Source: an uncultured Prevotellaceae bacterium
GTDB lineage: Bacteria > Bacteroidota > Bacteroidia > Bacteroidales > Bacteroidaceae
Assembly (NCBI GenBank): GCA_902801155.1
Contig: CADCHG010000002.1
Location: 39,319 to 103,318, forward strand
DNA length: 64,000 bases
Direction of reading: 5' to 3'
Positions 49,808 through 59,471 of the stretch are shown here, piece by piece. Within the stretch, counting starts at the first letter, position 1; each line of letters starts with the position of its first letter. Below the pieces are notes generated by a model. The model worked only from the letters and a program-made list of their open reading frames with translations, had not been told where the DNA came from and made no database searches. The translations under genes and the position numbers were made by a program.

Positions 49808-52534
49808 ATGTCTTTTTTTATAAACACTATAAAACATCCTTCCTTTAGAGAAGGCTTGGCCTGCTTTTTCGTTTTTCTTCTTTCCTCCTCAGCTTTTGCT
49901 CAGGTAACGCCTCCAAACACAGAGACGACAAAACCTGGTGCAAGATGGTGGTGGATGGGCTCTGCTATCGACAAGGAGAACATCTCATGGAACATGAAGC
50001 AGTATGCGGATTGTGGAATAGGCGCACTTGAGATTACGCCTATATACGGTGTGCTCAACAATGAGCAGAACAACATAGAGTTCCTGTCTCCAAAATGGAT
50101 GGAAATGCTCCGTTTCGTGCAGTCTGAAGGCAAGAAATACAATATTCAAATCGATATGGCAACAGGAACAGGATGGCCGTTTGGCGGTCCTTGGGTGCCT
50201 ATGGAAGAGAGTGCCTCAAAGCTCCTCGTATGCGACACAACCATACATTCTTCGCTCATAAGCCGCTATAAGCCTGAACCTCCCAAACCTCTGCCAGTAC
50301 AGATTGACGACTCCACTTTCGTAGAAATCCCCGACACGCTCGATGACAAGCGCCTTATCGGCATCTATGCCTATCGTAAGTCGGGAAGCAAGGGAGACAC
50401 TTTTGTACGCTTGACTATTAATAAAAAAGGACGTCTTGTTCCACTTGACAAGAAGAAAAAGATAGCAAAGGGCGATTGGCGAATCATCACCCTATGGAAG
50501 CAGATGGGAGTTATGATGGTAAAACGTGCCGCTCCTGGCGGTACTGGCTTTGTCGTTGACCATTTCAACAAACAGGCCGTACTCAACTATCTAAAGCATA
50601 TCAGCGATGCCTTCGAGAAGACAAATACACCATATCCTCATACCTTCTTCAACGACTCGTATGAGGTAAGTGAGGCTGACTATACCCCAAATCTCTTCCC
50701 TGAGTTCGAGAAACGAAGAGGGTACAAACTTGAGGATAATATAGAGAAACTTATTGACGGTGATGTAAAGGTTGTATCCGACTACCGCGAAACCCTCGGC
50801 GAGCTCATTTTCGAGAACTTCACACAAACATGGACAGAATGGGCGCATAATCATGGAGTTATAACCCGGAATCAGGCTCACGGCTCACCTGCAAACCTAA
50901 TCGACTGCTATTCTGCTGTGGATATACCAGAGATTGAAGGCTTCGGGCTTACCGACTTCGGTATCAAAGGATTACGTAAGGACGTTAAGCACACGAGAAA
51001 GAACGATTCAGATTTCTCAATGCTCAAGTATGCTCCTTCGGCTGCACATATCAACGGCAAGAAACTCGCATCAAGCGAGACCTTCACTTGGCTTACAGAG
51101 CATTTCCGTACATCCCTTTCACAGATGAAGCCTGATCTCGATCTTATGTTCTGTGCCGGCGTAAACAATGTTTATATCCACGGAACATGCTATTCTCCGA
51201 AGGATGATTCCTGGCCTGGATGGAAGTTCTATGCGTCTGTTGACATGAGTCCGACAAACAGCATATGGCGTGATGCCCCAGAGCTCATGAAGTACATTGA
51301 ACGTTGCCAGTCATACCTGCAATGGGGAAAGCCTGATAATGACTTCCTTGTTCTCCTCCCAGTAAGGGATATGTGGACGAAAGAGACTCATGACAATCGT
51401 CTCATGCAGTTCTCCATTCATAAAATGGGTGAACTTGCACCTGAGTTTGTCGAAACGGTAAACCAGATTGGCAAGGCTGGCTACGACTGCGACTATATCA
51501 GCGAGAAATTACTCCTTTCTACCTCTTACAAAGAGGGAAAACTTGTTACCGCTTCGGGACAGCCATACTCAGGACTCATCATCCCAAGCGACAATACAAT
51601 CATGACGGAGGATGTAAGGAATCATATCGCCCAACTTAAGGCGCAAGGGGCATGTATATTGACAGGCGTAAAACGTGAGGATATGGAAAGTTGCTGCAAT
51701 CCTGAGCCTATGCGCAATCAACTCGGACTTAAACTCATCCGCAGAAAGAACGAGGCAGGCTACCATTATTTCATAGCCAACCTAACCCCGAATGATATTA
51801 ATGCAAAAGTGCATCTGACCGTAGGATTCACAGAAGCGATGTGGATTGATCCCCTCACAGGCAAACAATATACTGCAGAAATACAGGGTGGGGGAAAGGT
51901 ACATATCACACTTCGCTCTGGCCAATCAATGATACTCCAGACGTTCAATGAGCCGCAGGAATTATCCTTACCGTCACTAGAGTTCCATAATCTGAATGAA
52001 TCTCAAACAGATACAGTAAAATTAGAAGACAACTGGAAACTGTCTTTCATCGAGGAAGCACCAAAGGTTAATGAAACTTTTAATATTGGTAAACTCCGCA
52101 CTTGGGAGACTCTTGACAACGAATCTGCAAAGGTGACAATGGGAACAGGTGTATATGAGATTTCTTTCGATTCACCGTTCAGAAAAGATGATGCAAGACG
52201 AGTTGATCCTAGCAAATGGGCGATAGACCTCGGAGATGTACGTGAATCCGCACGTGTCTATATAAACGATGTATATGTAGGATGCGCTTGGTGTGTACCT
52301 TATATCCTGACTTTTGACAACTCTATTCTCAAACAGAAAGGCAACTCTCTGCGTATTGAAGTAACCAACCTTCCTGCCAACCGAATCGCGGATATGGATA
52401 AAAGAGGAGTAAAATGGAGAAAGTTTGATGATATCAACATCGTTGACATCAACTATAAACATCGCAAATACAACCGTTGGAAACCTATGCCATCCGGTCT
52501 TAACAGTCCTGTAAGAATCTATCGCATTAATTAG
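49808..52534 (+). CDS. exported GH106 alpha-L-rhamnosidase-like glycosidase
   Basis: 908 residues with a signal segment ending SSSAFAQ. The GH106 start motif ARWWWMGSAIDKENISWNMKQYADCGIGALEITPIYG is clear, as are the GTGWPFGGPWVP and FNDSYEVSEADYTP blocks, which in the family carry catalytic acids. The C-terminal galactose-binding-like sandwich (VYINDVYVGCAWCVPYILTF) is typical. It probably removes terminal rhamnose from pectic or other plant glycans in the periplasm. No SusC/D genes are adjacent. Its stop lies 11 nt from the convergent DUF2752 gene. Confidence 0.92.
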   Translation: MSFFINTIKHPSFREGLACFFVFLLSSSAFAQVTPPNTETTKPGARWWWMGSAIDKENISWNMKQYADCGIGALEITPIYGVLNNEQNNIEFLSPKWMEMLRFVQSEGKKYNIQIDMATGTGWPFGGPWVPMEESASKLLVCDTTIHSSLISRYKPEPPKPLPVQIDDSTFVEIPDTLDDKRLIGIYAYRKSGSKGDTFVRLTINKKGRLVPLDKKKKIAKGDWRIITLWKQMGVMMVKRAAPGGTGFVVDHFNKQAVLNYLKHISDAFEKTNTPYPHTFFNDSYEVSEADYTPNLFPEFEKRRGYKLEDNIEKLIDGDVKVVSDYRETLGELIFENFTQTWTEWAHNHGVITRNQAHGSPANLIDCYSAVDIPEIEGFGLTDFGIKGLRKDVKHTRKNDSDFSMLKYAPSAAHINGKKLASSETFTWLTEHFRTSLSQMKPDLDLMFCAGVNNVYIHGTCYSPKDDSWPGWKFYASVDMSPTNSIWRDAPELMKYIERCQSYLQWGKPDNDFLVLLPVRDMWTKETHDNRLMQFSIHKMGELAPEFVETVNQIGKAGYDCDYISEKLLLSTSYKEGKLVTASGQPYSGLIIPSDNTIMTEDVRNHIAQLKAQGACILTGVKREDMESCCNPEPMRNQLGLKLIRRKNEAGYHYFIANLTPNDINAKVHLTVGFTEAMWIDPLTGKQYTAEIQGGGKVHITLRSGQSMILQTFNEPQELSLPSLEFHNLNESQTDTVKLEDNWKLSFIEEAPKVNETFNIGKLRTWETLDNESAKVTMGTGVYEISFDSPFRKDDARRVDPSKWAIDLGDVRESARVYINDVYVGCAWCVPYILTFDNSILKQKGNSLRIEVTNLPANRIADMDKRGVKWRKFDDINIVDINYKHRKYNRWKPMPSGLNSPVRIYRIN

Positions 52535-52545
52535 TAATCTACAAA

Positions 52546-52920
52546 TCATAGATTCCTTACGATTCCCCATACCAAAAGCGCTATGAGGGCAAGGAAAATG
52601 ATTTTGTCGCGTAAACAAAATCGGACGATACGATTGGTTTTCTGCAGGTAGGGGAAGATTGTACCGATAAGAACTACAAACCAATAAGGAGAGAATAGAA
52701 AGAAGCCTGGGTTAAGACTCCAGGCTTCTTTCATATTTCCGTGTAACAGTTCATGAACGGCTCTCTGCATTCCGCATAATGGACATTGAAGACCTGTAAT
52801 TTGATATAACGGACACTTCAAAGGCCACGAAAGGCTATGTGGATTACCCAATGCCAATATGATACATGCTACAACAAGGATGCTTATCGACAATATTACT
52901 GTCTTATTGCACTTCATCAT
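52546..52920 (-). CDS. DUF2752 membrane protein
   Basis: 124 residues with three hydrophobic segments and the DUF2752 motif CPLYQITGLQCPLCGMQRAVHELLHGN, whose cysteines could bind a metal. No function is established. Its start overlaps the preceding same-strand gene by 17 nt. Confidence 0.85.
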   Translation of the reverse strand: MMKCNKTVILSISILVVACIILALGNPHSLSWPLKCPLYQITGLQCPLCGMQRAVHELLHGNMKEAWSLNPGFFLFSPYWFVVLIGTIFPYLQKTNRIVRFCLRDKIIFLALIALLVWGIVRNL

Positions 52921-53623
52921 TCTCCAAAGATTCAGGAGCTAAATTCTCTTGAACAAGTTCCTTATATACAACTCCCATGAATACGGTTGACAAAGGACCT
53001 GTGAATAAATAACCTACACAGCAAAGCAGGAAACCTGCAATTACAATGAAGAAAGCCACGATGCCATATCCTAACAACTGCCAGAATCTACCTTTTGTCA
53101 GACTCATAGACTTGGAGAATGTCTCGCTAACGCTGAGCTCTGGTTCATTGGCTGCAATATATGGAACGAATGTCAATCTCACTAAAAGATATATTCCTGG
53201 CAAGACAAAGATCATAAATCCAAGTCCAACAGCAATACCGTATAGAAGGCATTTAACAAAGAACATGCCATACACCTTTGCTGATGAATTAATCAATTCC
53301 TTAAAATCAATATCTTCTTCATCCACAATCTTCTTTACATAGCGATATAAAGCGATAGAAATATATATCGATAGGAGTACACCTATAATCAGAAGTATTA
53401 TATCAACAGAAGACATAGGAGAGTTTTTCGAAAGCTCTTGTAAAGCCTTAGCTCCTTGCATGTCTCCTTCTGCAATTTTTTGCCAAACCTTAATAGTGTC
53501 TTGGTTGTTTGATTTGCTTACAAGTGAACTACTTAGAGATGAAACCAACCCAAATAGGATTAAAAAGCCGCAATTCTTCTTACCAATTTCCCATGCGTCT
53601 TTTAAAACATTGTTTAGTGTCAT
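52904..53623 (-). CDS. multi-pass membrane protein
   Basis: 239 residues with about six helices and the pattern of DUF975/DUF4013-like or GDPD-type membrane domains (SMSLTKGRFWQLLGYGIVAFFIVIAGF, FTGPLSTVFMGVVYKEL). It begins MTLNNVLKDAWEIGKKNCG. Function unknown. It is translationally coupled to the DUF2752 gene, a common Bacteroidetes pairing, and driven by the promoter at 53674. Confidence 0.7.
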   Translation of the reverse strand: MTLNNVLKDAWEIGKKNCGFLILFGLVSSLSSSLVSKSNNQDTIKVWQKIAEGDMQGAKALQELSKNSPMSSVDIILLIIGVLLSIYISIALYRYVKKIVDEEDIDFKELINSSAKVYGMFFVKCLLYGIAVGLGFMIFVLPGIYLLVRLTFVPYIAANEPELSVSETFSKSMSLTKGRFWQLLGYGIVAFFIVIAGFLLCCVGYLFTGPLSTVFMGVVYKELVQENLAPESLENDEVQ

Positions 53624-53673
53624 AGTTTTTTTAAGTTTTAGGTTTATAATAATATTTATGCATTATGCAAATG

Positions 53674-53705
53674 CAAAAGTACAAAAAAAATGTTTTGCAC
53701 CCAAA
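53674..53705 (-). promoter_or_regulatory. promoter of the membrane protein/DUF2752 operon
   Basis: Minus-strand TTTG (53705-53702), 20 nt, TACTTTTG (53681-53674), about 50 nt before the ATG at 53623. Confidence 0.6.
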
Positions 53706-53755
53706 TATTTGGCAGTTTTTTTTTACAGATATGACAGATGTTGATGATGTCTTTA

Positions 53756-53862
53756 CTCGATGGTTGTTCTATATGCCTTTGATTGTTGTTCGATCATCCT
53801 TCGATTTGCCTTCGCTATTTCTTCGATTCCAAAGCGAAGGACAAGTGAAGGAACAATGACGG
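53756..53862. repeat. 11-bp-unit inverted element, about 7 + 3 units
   Basis: TTCG or a one-off variant at 53756, 53767, 53778, 53789, 53800, 53811 and 53822. Facing CGAAGG, TGAAGG, TGACGG start at 53835, 53846 and 53857. All spacings are 11. CCTTCGCT (53809-53816) and AGCGAAGG (53833-53840) form the innermost perfect stem. Confidence 0.8.
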
Positions 53863-53915
53863 CACTGTGGTAGATCTTCTAATTCACAATGTTGTTAGGG
53901 AACTTCGAGTTAGAG

Positions 53916-54413
53916 TCAATGAAGTTCCTTTATATACATATTCCTTATGTATCCACGCCTTTCAAACACCTTGAGCAGCGTAAAGTCTGCATTCTGAATA
54001 AGGTGATTGCTGACGTTGTCAGGGTGGGCGGTAGCAAGAAGGTAGTCAAGGCGGCTACTCTGAATATAGGTTTGAAGAGCCTCTACAAGTTGGTTCATCA
54101 ATCCGTTTCTACGAAAATCCGGAAATACCATAGCCTCTCCAATCTCTGCCCCCTTGAGAGTGAGGTAATTGTTCGGCAGTTCGTCGGAATAGTCGCGAAT
54201 GTCATGAAAAAGACCAAGTGTTGCCACGAGTCTATCATCAAGGAAAGCGCCTAACACTACATCCTCACTATCATCACGAAATGTGGCATCTGCTTCTTCC
54301 TTTGACATTGGGATAAGAAAATCCTTATTTTCCAACGCTTCTACGACAGTATTTGTGAGTTCAAAGAAAGAATCTCTATCAGAAGGTGTCAGTTTTCTTA
54401 TTTTCATTTTCAT
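53916..54413 (-). CDS. GNAT-family N-acetyltransferase
   Basis: 165 residues. An N-terminal KMKIRKLTPSDRDSFFELT and a core EIGEAMVFPDFRRNGLMNQLVEAL (acetyl-CoA pyrophosphate loop Arg-Arg-x-Gly) are followed by ATAHPDNVSNHLIQNADFTLL. The substrate is unknown. It is the last gene of a five-gene minus-strand cluster, 17 nt after the CDF transporter gene. Confidence 0.85.
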   Translation of the reverse strand: MKMKIRKLTPSDRDSFFELTNTVVEALENKDFLIPMSKEEADATFRDDSEDVVLGAFLDDRLVATLGLFHDIRDYSDELPNNYLTLKGAEIGEAMVFPDFRRNGLMNQLVEALQTYIQSSRLDYLLATAHPDNVSNHLIQNADFTLLKVFERRGYIRNMYIKELH

Positions 54414-54430
54414 GAATAAATACAGTTATG

Positions 54431-55324
54431 TTATTTTACAGGCTCAATATGCAGCATTATATGTGTTCCAGAGCCAAATTCATCCCTTAGCGCACGCTCG
54501 ATAGCGGTAGCGTGACGATGGGATTCCTCAAGACTAATATCGCCCGGAAGACGAAGATGCATTTCTATGGCTATGATGCTGCCAATCCTGCGGGTATGAA
54601 GATTATGTATGTCGCTGACGAGCGAATCCTGATAAACGATAGCCTCAATCTTATCCTCCGTTTCCTTTGGAAGACTTTCCTCAAGAAGTTCACCAGAAGC
54701 CTGACGAAGAAGTCGGAAGGCAGTGATGAAGATAAGGACGCTCACGATGACTGCGGCGATAGGGTCGAGGACAACCCATTTATTACCTAAGAGTACCGCT
54801 CCGCCAATGCCTATAGCCGTTCCTATTGACGAGAACGCATCGCTTCTGTGATGCCAGGCATTTGCTTCAAGAGCCTGTGAATTTACTTCAAGTGCTACTT
54901 TCTTCGTAACGCGGAACACCCACTCCTTCAACAAGATACTTACAACAGCCGCGACAAAGGCAATCATACATGGAGATTCTATTTCTCCACCATTTATCAC
55001 GAAAATTATTTTCTCAATTCCATTCCAAGCAAGCATGACGGCAACTACTACAAGTGCCATACCGATAATGGACGTAGCAATGGTTTCGTACTTTCCGTGA
55101 CCATAGTCATGATCTTTGTCGGCAGGCTTGCTACTAAGCTTTACAAGTGCAATGACAACAATATCTGTAAGGAAATCACTAAGTGAATGTACAGCGTCGG
55201 CAATCATTGCGGCAGAGTTTCCGAGTATTCCTGCCACAAACTTCATCACAAGCAGTATCATGTTCACGATACTGCCTGTCAATGTCACTCTGTATATTTT
55301 CTGGTCACGTGAGATCATCTGCAA
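54431..55324 (-). CDS. cation diffusion facilitator (zinc/iron/manganese exporter)
   Basis: 297 residues, six membrane helices and a C-terminal cytoplasmic domain. The signature DAVHSLSDFLTDIVVI in helix two and HHRSDAFSSIGTAIGIG in helix five supply the D/H metal ligands. The C-terminal metallochaperone-like domain has HNLHTRRIG and AIEMHLRLPGDISLEESH. Metal specificity is not decided. It lies 10 nt after the YkvA-like gene. Confidence 0.93.
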   Translation of the reverse strand: MQMISRDQKIYRVTLTGSIVNMILLVMKFVAGILGNSAAMIADAVHSLSDFLTDIVVIALVKLSSKPADKDHDYGHGKYETIATSIIGMALVVVAVMLAWNGIEKIIFVINGGEIESPCMIAFVAAVVSILLKEWVFRVTKKVALEVNSQALEANAWHHRSDAFSSIGTAIGIGGAVLLGNKWVVLDPIAAVIVSVLIFITAFRLLRQASGELLEESLPKETEDKIEAIVYQDSLVSDIHNLHTRRIGSIIAIEMHLRLPGDISLEESHRHATAIERALRDEFGSGTHIMLHIEPVK

Positions 55325-55334
55325 TTTCTATTCT

Positions 55335-55622
55335 TTATTTATTCACCATATCGACAATGGTTCCTGCAAGCAGAATCACGACTATGATGACGAGGATTGC
55401 AAGGAGTATGCATATCCATTTGAGCCATTTGAGCAGTCTGTCAACCTTTCCATTGGCATTAACACCAAACTGCTGAAGGCAGTTGAGAACTGCTGATGAA
55501 GTAACGAGCAAATCATCAAGCCACCCGACAAAAGGGATGTCGGGAATGAAATCTGCCGGGATCACATCATATATTATTGATGCTCCAAGCAATAGTAGCG
55601 ATGTTATCTGCTTTCGTGTCAT
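55335..55622 (-). CDS. YkvA/DUF1232 membrane protein
   Basis: 95 residues with the DUF1232 signature YDVIPADFIPDIPFVGWLDDLLV and a strongly hydrophobic C-terminal helix. Function unknown. It overlaps the preceding AlaX-like gene by 4 nt (ATGA). Confidence 0.88.
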   Translation of the reverse strand: MTRKQITSLLLLGASIIYDVIPADFIPDIPFVGWLDDLLVTSSAVLNCLQQFGVNANGKVDRLLKWLKWICILLAILVIIVVILLAGTIVDMVNK

Positions 55623-56083
55623 ACTTTTACTTTATATACAATTCTGAAACTTCCTTCATTATAACTTGTACTCGTTATTTTGAAGGATTCAATCTCCTTT
55701 GTGCTCTTTACATGACTTCCGATACAGGCACAGATATCATAGTCACCTATGCGGACAATACGCAAAGTTTCACTTGCATCTTCTGGCAATTTGTCGAGCA
55801 CAACACCTTCAGGAATGTTATCACGAGTAACAAACTCAAAGGTGACAGGTAAATCCTGTTGTATAAGCTCATTCATCCTACGTTCAATCTCTGCCACTTG
55901 TTCTGGAGTAGGGCAGGAGCTGAGATTGTAGTTAATCTTCGACTTCTTACGCTCGATATGGGCATTCTTTGAACGCTCGCAGCCAAACATCCTTATCATC
56001 GTCTGATTGAGAAGATGCTCCGCTGTATGTGCCGGTTCGTATTCTTGTTTGTTATGCTCGTTTAAGATAGGTTCTTGTTCCAT
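55619..56083 (-). CDS. AlaX-like stand-alone tRNA-editing domain protein
   Basis: 154 residues resembling the second additional domain of alanyl/threonyl-tRNA synthetases: HTAEHLL (H19, H23), HIERKKSKINYNL, and the Cys/His pair in ICACIGSHV near 117-121, which together would bind zinc. AlaX proteins hydrolyse misacylated Ser- or Gly-tRNA(Ala). It is shorter than the longer AlaX forms. The assignment rests on these motifs. Confidence 0.75.
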   Translation of the reverse strand: MEQEPILNEHNKQEYEPAHTAEHLLNQTMIRMFGCERSKNAHIERKKSKINYNLSSCPTPEQVAEIERRMNELIQQDLPVTFEFVTRDNIPEGVVLDKLPEDASETLRIVRIGDYDICACIGSHVKSTKEIESFKITSTSYNEGSFRIVYKVKV

Positions 56084-56095
56084 GTTTTTATTCCT

Positions 56096-56719
56096 TCATC
56101 GAATATAGTGAGTCTCGACAAGTGATTCTTTTATTTTAGGAGAGCCAAATGTCTCCATTCCAAGACGTAGGCTCTTGATCATGAAAGCCATATTGAGCCC
56201 TAGCTGTCGCATTGTCTGCATACCTTCCTCGTCCTGAACGACCTCTCCCGGCTCTGTACCGTGGGCAATACTCCAATATTGCGACGGAACGACAGGCATA
56301 TTGGTCTTGAGGAAGTATTTGTTTAGTACATCCATTGTGGCTGTTGCGCCACCGCGACGGGCTATGGCAACAGAAGCTCCGACTTTCATCATCCAGTTCT
56401 TGTGAAGAGTGGAGTAGAAGAGACGGTCGAGAAGTGAGAGTAGGGTGCCTGATGCCGAAGCGAAATACACGGGAGAGCCTATAAGGAGACCGTCGGCAGC
56501 ATCCATTTTCTCTGAAATCTCATTAACAATGTCGTGGAAACAACATTCGTTTGTGTCCCAGCATTTATTACACGCAATACAGCCGTGTATCTGACGATGC
56601 CCCACGTGTATCCATTCCGTCTCAATGCCCTGTTGGTTAAGGGTACGCTCAACCTCATGTAATGCTGTGGCAGTATTGCCTTCAGCCTTAGGACTTCCAT
56701 TTAGTATGATGACTATCAT
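56096..56719 (-). CDS. NAD(P)H-dependent FMN reductase / iron-sulphur-flavoprotein-like
   Basis: 207 residues of the flavodoxin-like fold: GSPKAEGNTATALHEV (FMN phosphate loop), CIACNKCWDTNECCFHDI (cysteine cluster near 48-64, as in iron-sulphur flavoproteins), and DGLLIGSPVYFASASGTLLSLLDR. Physiological partner unknown. It is first in the minus-strand cluster that runs to the GNAT gene. Confidence 0.85.
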   Translation of the reverse strand: MIVIILNGSPKAEGNTATALHEVERTLNQQGIETEWIHVGHRQIHGCIACNKCWDTNECCFHDIVNEISEKMDAADGLLIGSPVYFASASGTLLSLLDRLFYSTLHKNWMMKVGASVAIARRGGATATMDVLNKYFLKTNMPVVPSQYWSIAHGTEPGEVVQDEEGMQTMRQLGLNMAFMIKSLRLGMETFGSPKIKESLVETHYIR

Positions 56720-56900
56720 ATATCTTTGTTAAGGTTCAGAATAATGATTTACATGTGTATCTACAAATGGGGTAGGGGGTATTATTATAATTTATTCGCA
56801 AACTCATCAAGCTATTCAAGTACCAAATTCGTGATTGTAAAAAAACACATTGAACAAGTGAACTTGCGTAGCTTTATGAACTTTGCGAATAAACCGTACT

Positions 56901-57977
56901 TTATAGAATTGTTGTCTTATTAAGCAGATACGCATCGAGGATAACGGACGCAGCCATAGCCTCTACGATAGGTACAGCACGAGGCAACACACAAGGGTCA
57001 TGACGTCCACGAGCCTTTAGAACTGTGGCATTACCTTCCATATCTACGGTGTCCTGTTCCATAAGGATTGTAGCAACAGGCTTGAAGGCAACTCGGAAGT
57101 AGATGTCCTCACCATTTGACAAGCCACCTTGTATGCCGCCGCTATGATTTGTCTTGGTGCAGATATTGCCGTTTGAATCTGTTGTGAACACATCATTCTG
57201 CTGAGAGCCACGCTGATTGACACCAGCAAAGCCTTCGCCATATTCAAAGCCCTTGACAGCATTGATGCTGAGCATAGCATGACCGAGAACTGCATGGAGC
57301 TTATCAAACTCAGGTTCGCCAAGTCCTACGGGGCATCCTTTTATTACACAGGTGATTACGCCTCCGATAGTGTCGCCCTTTTCCTTGACCTCAGATATGA
57401 GAGTCTCCATCTGAGCAGCCTTTTCCGGATCGGGACAACGCACGGCATTTGTCTCTGTGATGCTAAGGTCGTATTTCTTATAGTCACGATCAAGACAGAT
57501 ATCTCCAACCTGTGAGGTGTAAGCCTGTACGCTTATGCCTAACGGCTTGAGAGCGAGTTTGGCAAGTGCACCTGCCACACAACGGCCAATAGTGATTCGT
57601 GCAGATGTACGACCGCCACCACGATGATCACGGATGCCGTATTTCGTCTGATATGTATAGTCGGCATGAGAGGGACGGAATGTGCATCGCATATTCTCGT
57701 AATCCTGTGAATGCTGATTGGTGTTGCGTACAATGAAACCGATAGGGCAGCCGGTTGACTTTCCTTCGAATACGCCAGAGAGGAGTTCCACCTGATCAGC
57801 CTCGTTGCGTGACGTGGTTATCTTGCTCTGACCAGGACGACGGCGGGACAGTTCTGCCTGTATGAAATCGAGGTCGATGTCGATACCAGCAGGCATTCCG
57901 TCAACAACGCCACCGACAGCAGCACCATGACTCTCACCGTATGTCGTAATCGTGAATATTTTTCCGAATGTGTTCAT
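56901..57977 (-). CDS. aroC: chorismate synthase
   Basis: Last step of the shikimate pathway, EPSP to chorismate with reduced FMN. 358 residues with [70 protein letters not shown], and the C-terminal [20 protein letters not shown]. The gap 56720-56900 downstream holds no supported gene. Confidence 0.97.
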   Translation of the reverse strand: MNTFGKIFTITTYGESHGAAVGGVVDGMPAGIDIDLDFIQAELSRRRPGQSKITTSRNEADQVELLSGVFEGKSTGCPIGFIVRNTNQHSQDYENMRCTFRPSHADYTYQTKYGIRDHRGGGRTSARITIGRCVAGALAKLALKPLGISVQAYTSQVGDICLDRDYKKYDLSITETNAVRCPDPEKAAQMETLISEVKEKGDTIGGVITCVIKGCPVGLGEPEFDKLHAVLGHAMLSINAVKGFEYGEGFAGVNQRGSQQNDVFTTDSNGNICTKTNHSGGIQGGLSNGEDIYFRVAFKPVATILMEQDTVDMEGNATVLKARGRHDPCVLPRAVPIVEAMAASVILDAYLLNKTTIL

Positions 57978-57983
57978 CTTTAA

Positions 57984-58039
57984 ACAATTAACAATTAAAA
58001 ATTAACAATTAAGAGAGAAGAAACCGTTAACTGTTAATT
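57984..58039. repeat. 7-bp unit array between slyD and aroC
   Basis: ACAATTA, ACAATTA, AAAATTA, ACAATTA, AGAGAGA, AGAAACC, GTTAACT, GTTAATT. Confidence 0.6.
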
Positions 58040-58051
58040 GTATTTATACAC

Positions 58052-58660
58052 TTATTTTTTACAGTCGCAATCACCATTCTCACAATCGCAGCCACCGTCA
58101 CCACCACAGCCACCGCAGCCGCCGTTGCATCCGCCTCCGCAGCCACCACAACCGCCACCTCCGGTCATGTGGTTTATCATTGCCTGAATCTCTCCATTTG
58201 TAGCCTCACGAGACTCTACAACGGCACCTACGAAGTTCAATGTCTTGCCGGCAAGAGGATGGTTAAGGTCAATCTTTACGGTATTTTTGTCATTATTGAT
58301 TTCAAGGACATGACCCATGAAGCGGTTTCCGTCCTGATTCTGCAATGGAATGATAGCATCTACATAGATATGCTCATCATCAAACTTTCCGTCGATACAG
58401 AAAATATCCTTGGAAAGGTCAAGGACGCGCTCAGCAACGTAGTCACCATAGGCATCATCCTTAGAAAGTGTGAAATCGAATGTGTCACCAACAGCCAAAG
58501 GAGCAATAGCATTCTCAAAGCCTGGTATTGTCATTCCGAAGCCGCTGAGGAAACGGAATGGATTTCCTGCTGAAGTTTCTTCCTGAAGAGATTTCTCACC
58601 ATTCTCAATTACGTAGAGCTTATAATCTACTGCGATACTTTTGTATTCTTTATTGTCCAT
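58052..58660 (-). CDS. slyD: SlyD-type FKBP peptidyl-prolyl isomerase with Cys/Gly-rich tail
   Basis: 202 residues. An FKBP domain (about 1-70 and 120-150) is split by the IF chaperone domain (about 70-120). Family points are LSGFGMTIPGFENAIAPLAVGD, KDDAYGDY and DLNHPLAGKTLNFVGAVVESREAT. The last about 35 residues are almost only Gly, Cys, Asp and Asn (GGGGCGGCGGGCNGGCGGCGG), with ten cysteines. E. coli SlyD has a His/Cys/Asp-rich nickel-binding tail; this one lacks His in the tail. A TATCTTTG promoter box (minus) lies at 58694-58687. Confidence 0.93.
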   Translation of the reverse strand: MDNKEYKSIAVDYKLYVIENGEKSLQEETSAGNPFRFLSGFGMTIPGFENAIAPLAVGDTFDFTLSKDDAYGDYVAERVLDLSKDIFCIDGKFDDEHIYVDAIIPLQNQDGNRFMGHVLEINNDKNTVKIDLNHPLAGKTLNFVGAVVESREATNGEIQAMINHMTGGGGCGGCGGGCNGGCGGCGGDGGCDCENGDCDCKK

Positions 58661-58686
58661 TTTAATTTATATTGTATATTTTGGTG

Positions 58687-58694
58687 CAAAGATA
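58687..58694 (-). promoter_or_regulatory. -7 box of slyD
   Basis: TATCTTTG on the minus strand, 27 nt before the start codon at 58660. Confidence 0.55.
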
Positions 58695-58870
58695 CTAAAA
58701 AAATATTACAAAATAGCATTCTAATAAAAAAAAGTGATGCGCTGAGAATTCCATATTTTTAGAAATTCCTAACCGTTGTAAAGAATATTAAATTTTCAGC
58801 AATCTCATGAGTTCTATGAAACGACATTATTTACTTTTCCAACTCTAATTTTCTCCCAACCATAGGAATG

Positions 58871-58914
58871 GGATTTACAACGGATTTACAACGGATTTGC
58901 AGCGGACTTACAGT
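58871..58914. repeat. tandem 11-bp units
   Basis: GGA at 58871, 58882, 58893 and 58904 in units GGATTTACAAC, GGATTTACAAC, GGATTTGCAGC, GGACTTACAGT. They are close to the array at 39.66-39.71 kb. No clear facing arm. Confidence 0.75.
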
Positions 58915-59260
58915 TAGCCTTAAAATCATCAAATTCTGGTTATTTTAGGTTGTTTATTCGATGTCTCAGTTTTGTACTAGAATGACTATTATGATAAATA
59001 AAGTATTTTGCAAGGCCTATTCTACTTTATGCGTTTTCAATATATTTTTTAGCGAACTTAGAATTTCAAAGATAAACTAAAGAACTTTACTCTATCTCTT
59101 ATGCCTCAGAAATGAAATTAAAAACGTAAATTCGACGACAAACTTTAGCCTGTCGAGCCAAAGAGAACAAATAATTCTGCTTATGAAGCTTAACGAAAAT
59201 ATAAAAAAATGACGCCCTCGAGTGCTAAAATTTTGCGATTTGCCTTGAAAAAACATTAAT

Positions 59261-59426
59261 TTGTGGTGAATTAGACAGTAAATTTGGCCAATAATTTATG
59301 CCATAATAACCTCAAAAAAAACATATTTTTACTTGATTTTTGTCCAAATTAATGCTATTTGGCAGCAAAAAACTACCCTGCAAACTTATCCTTCACCTAT
59401 TTAGAAGCCTTCTGAATTCACCACAA
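59261..59426. repeat. 166-bp AT-rich stretch with 12-bp terminal inverted repeats
   Basis: TTGTGGTGAATT (59261-59272) and AATTCACCACAA (59415-59426) are perfect complements. No target duplication and no reading frame were found. It could be a MITE-like remnant or chance. The surrounding stretch 58915-59470 has no gene. Confidence 0.4.
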
Positions 59427-59471
59427 TACGCTAAATATCAAGCAAATATGAATATTTAAGATGTATATTGC

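Noticed and set aside
56726-56923. 65-residue plus-strand frame after the flavoprotein gene
   Set aside because: AT-rich, no promoter of its own, overlaps the end of aroC on the other strand, no domain features.
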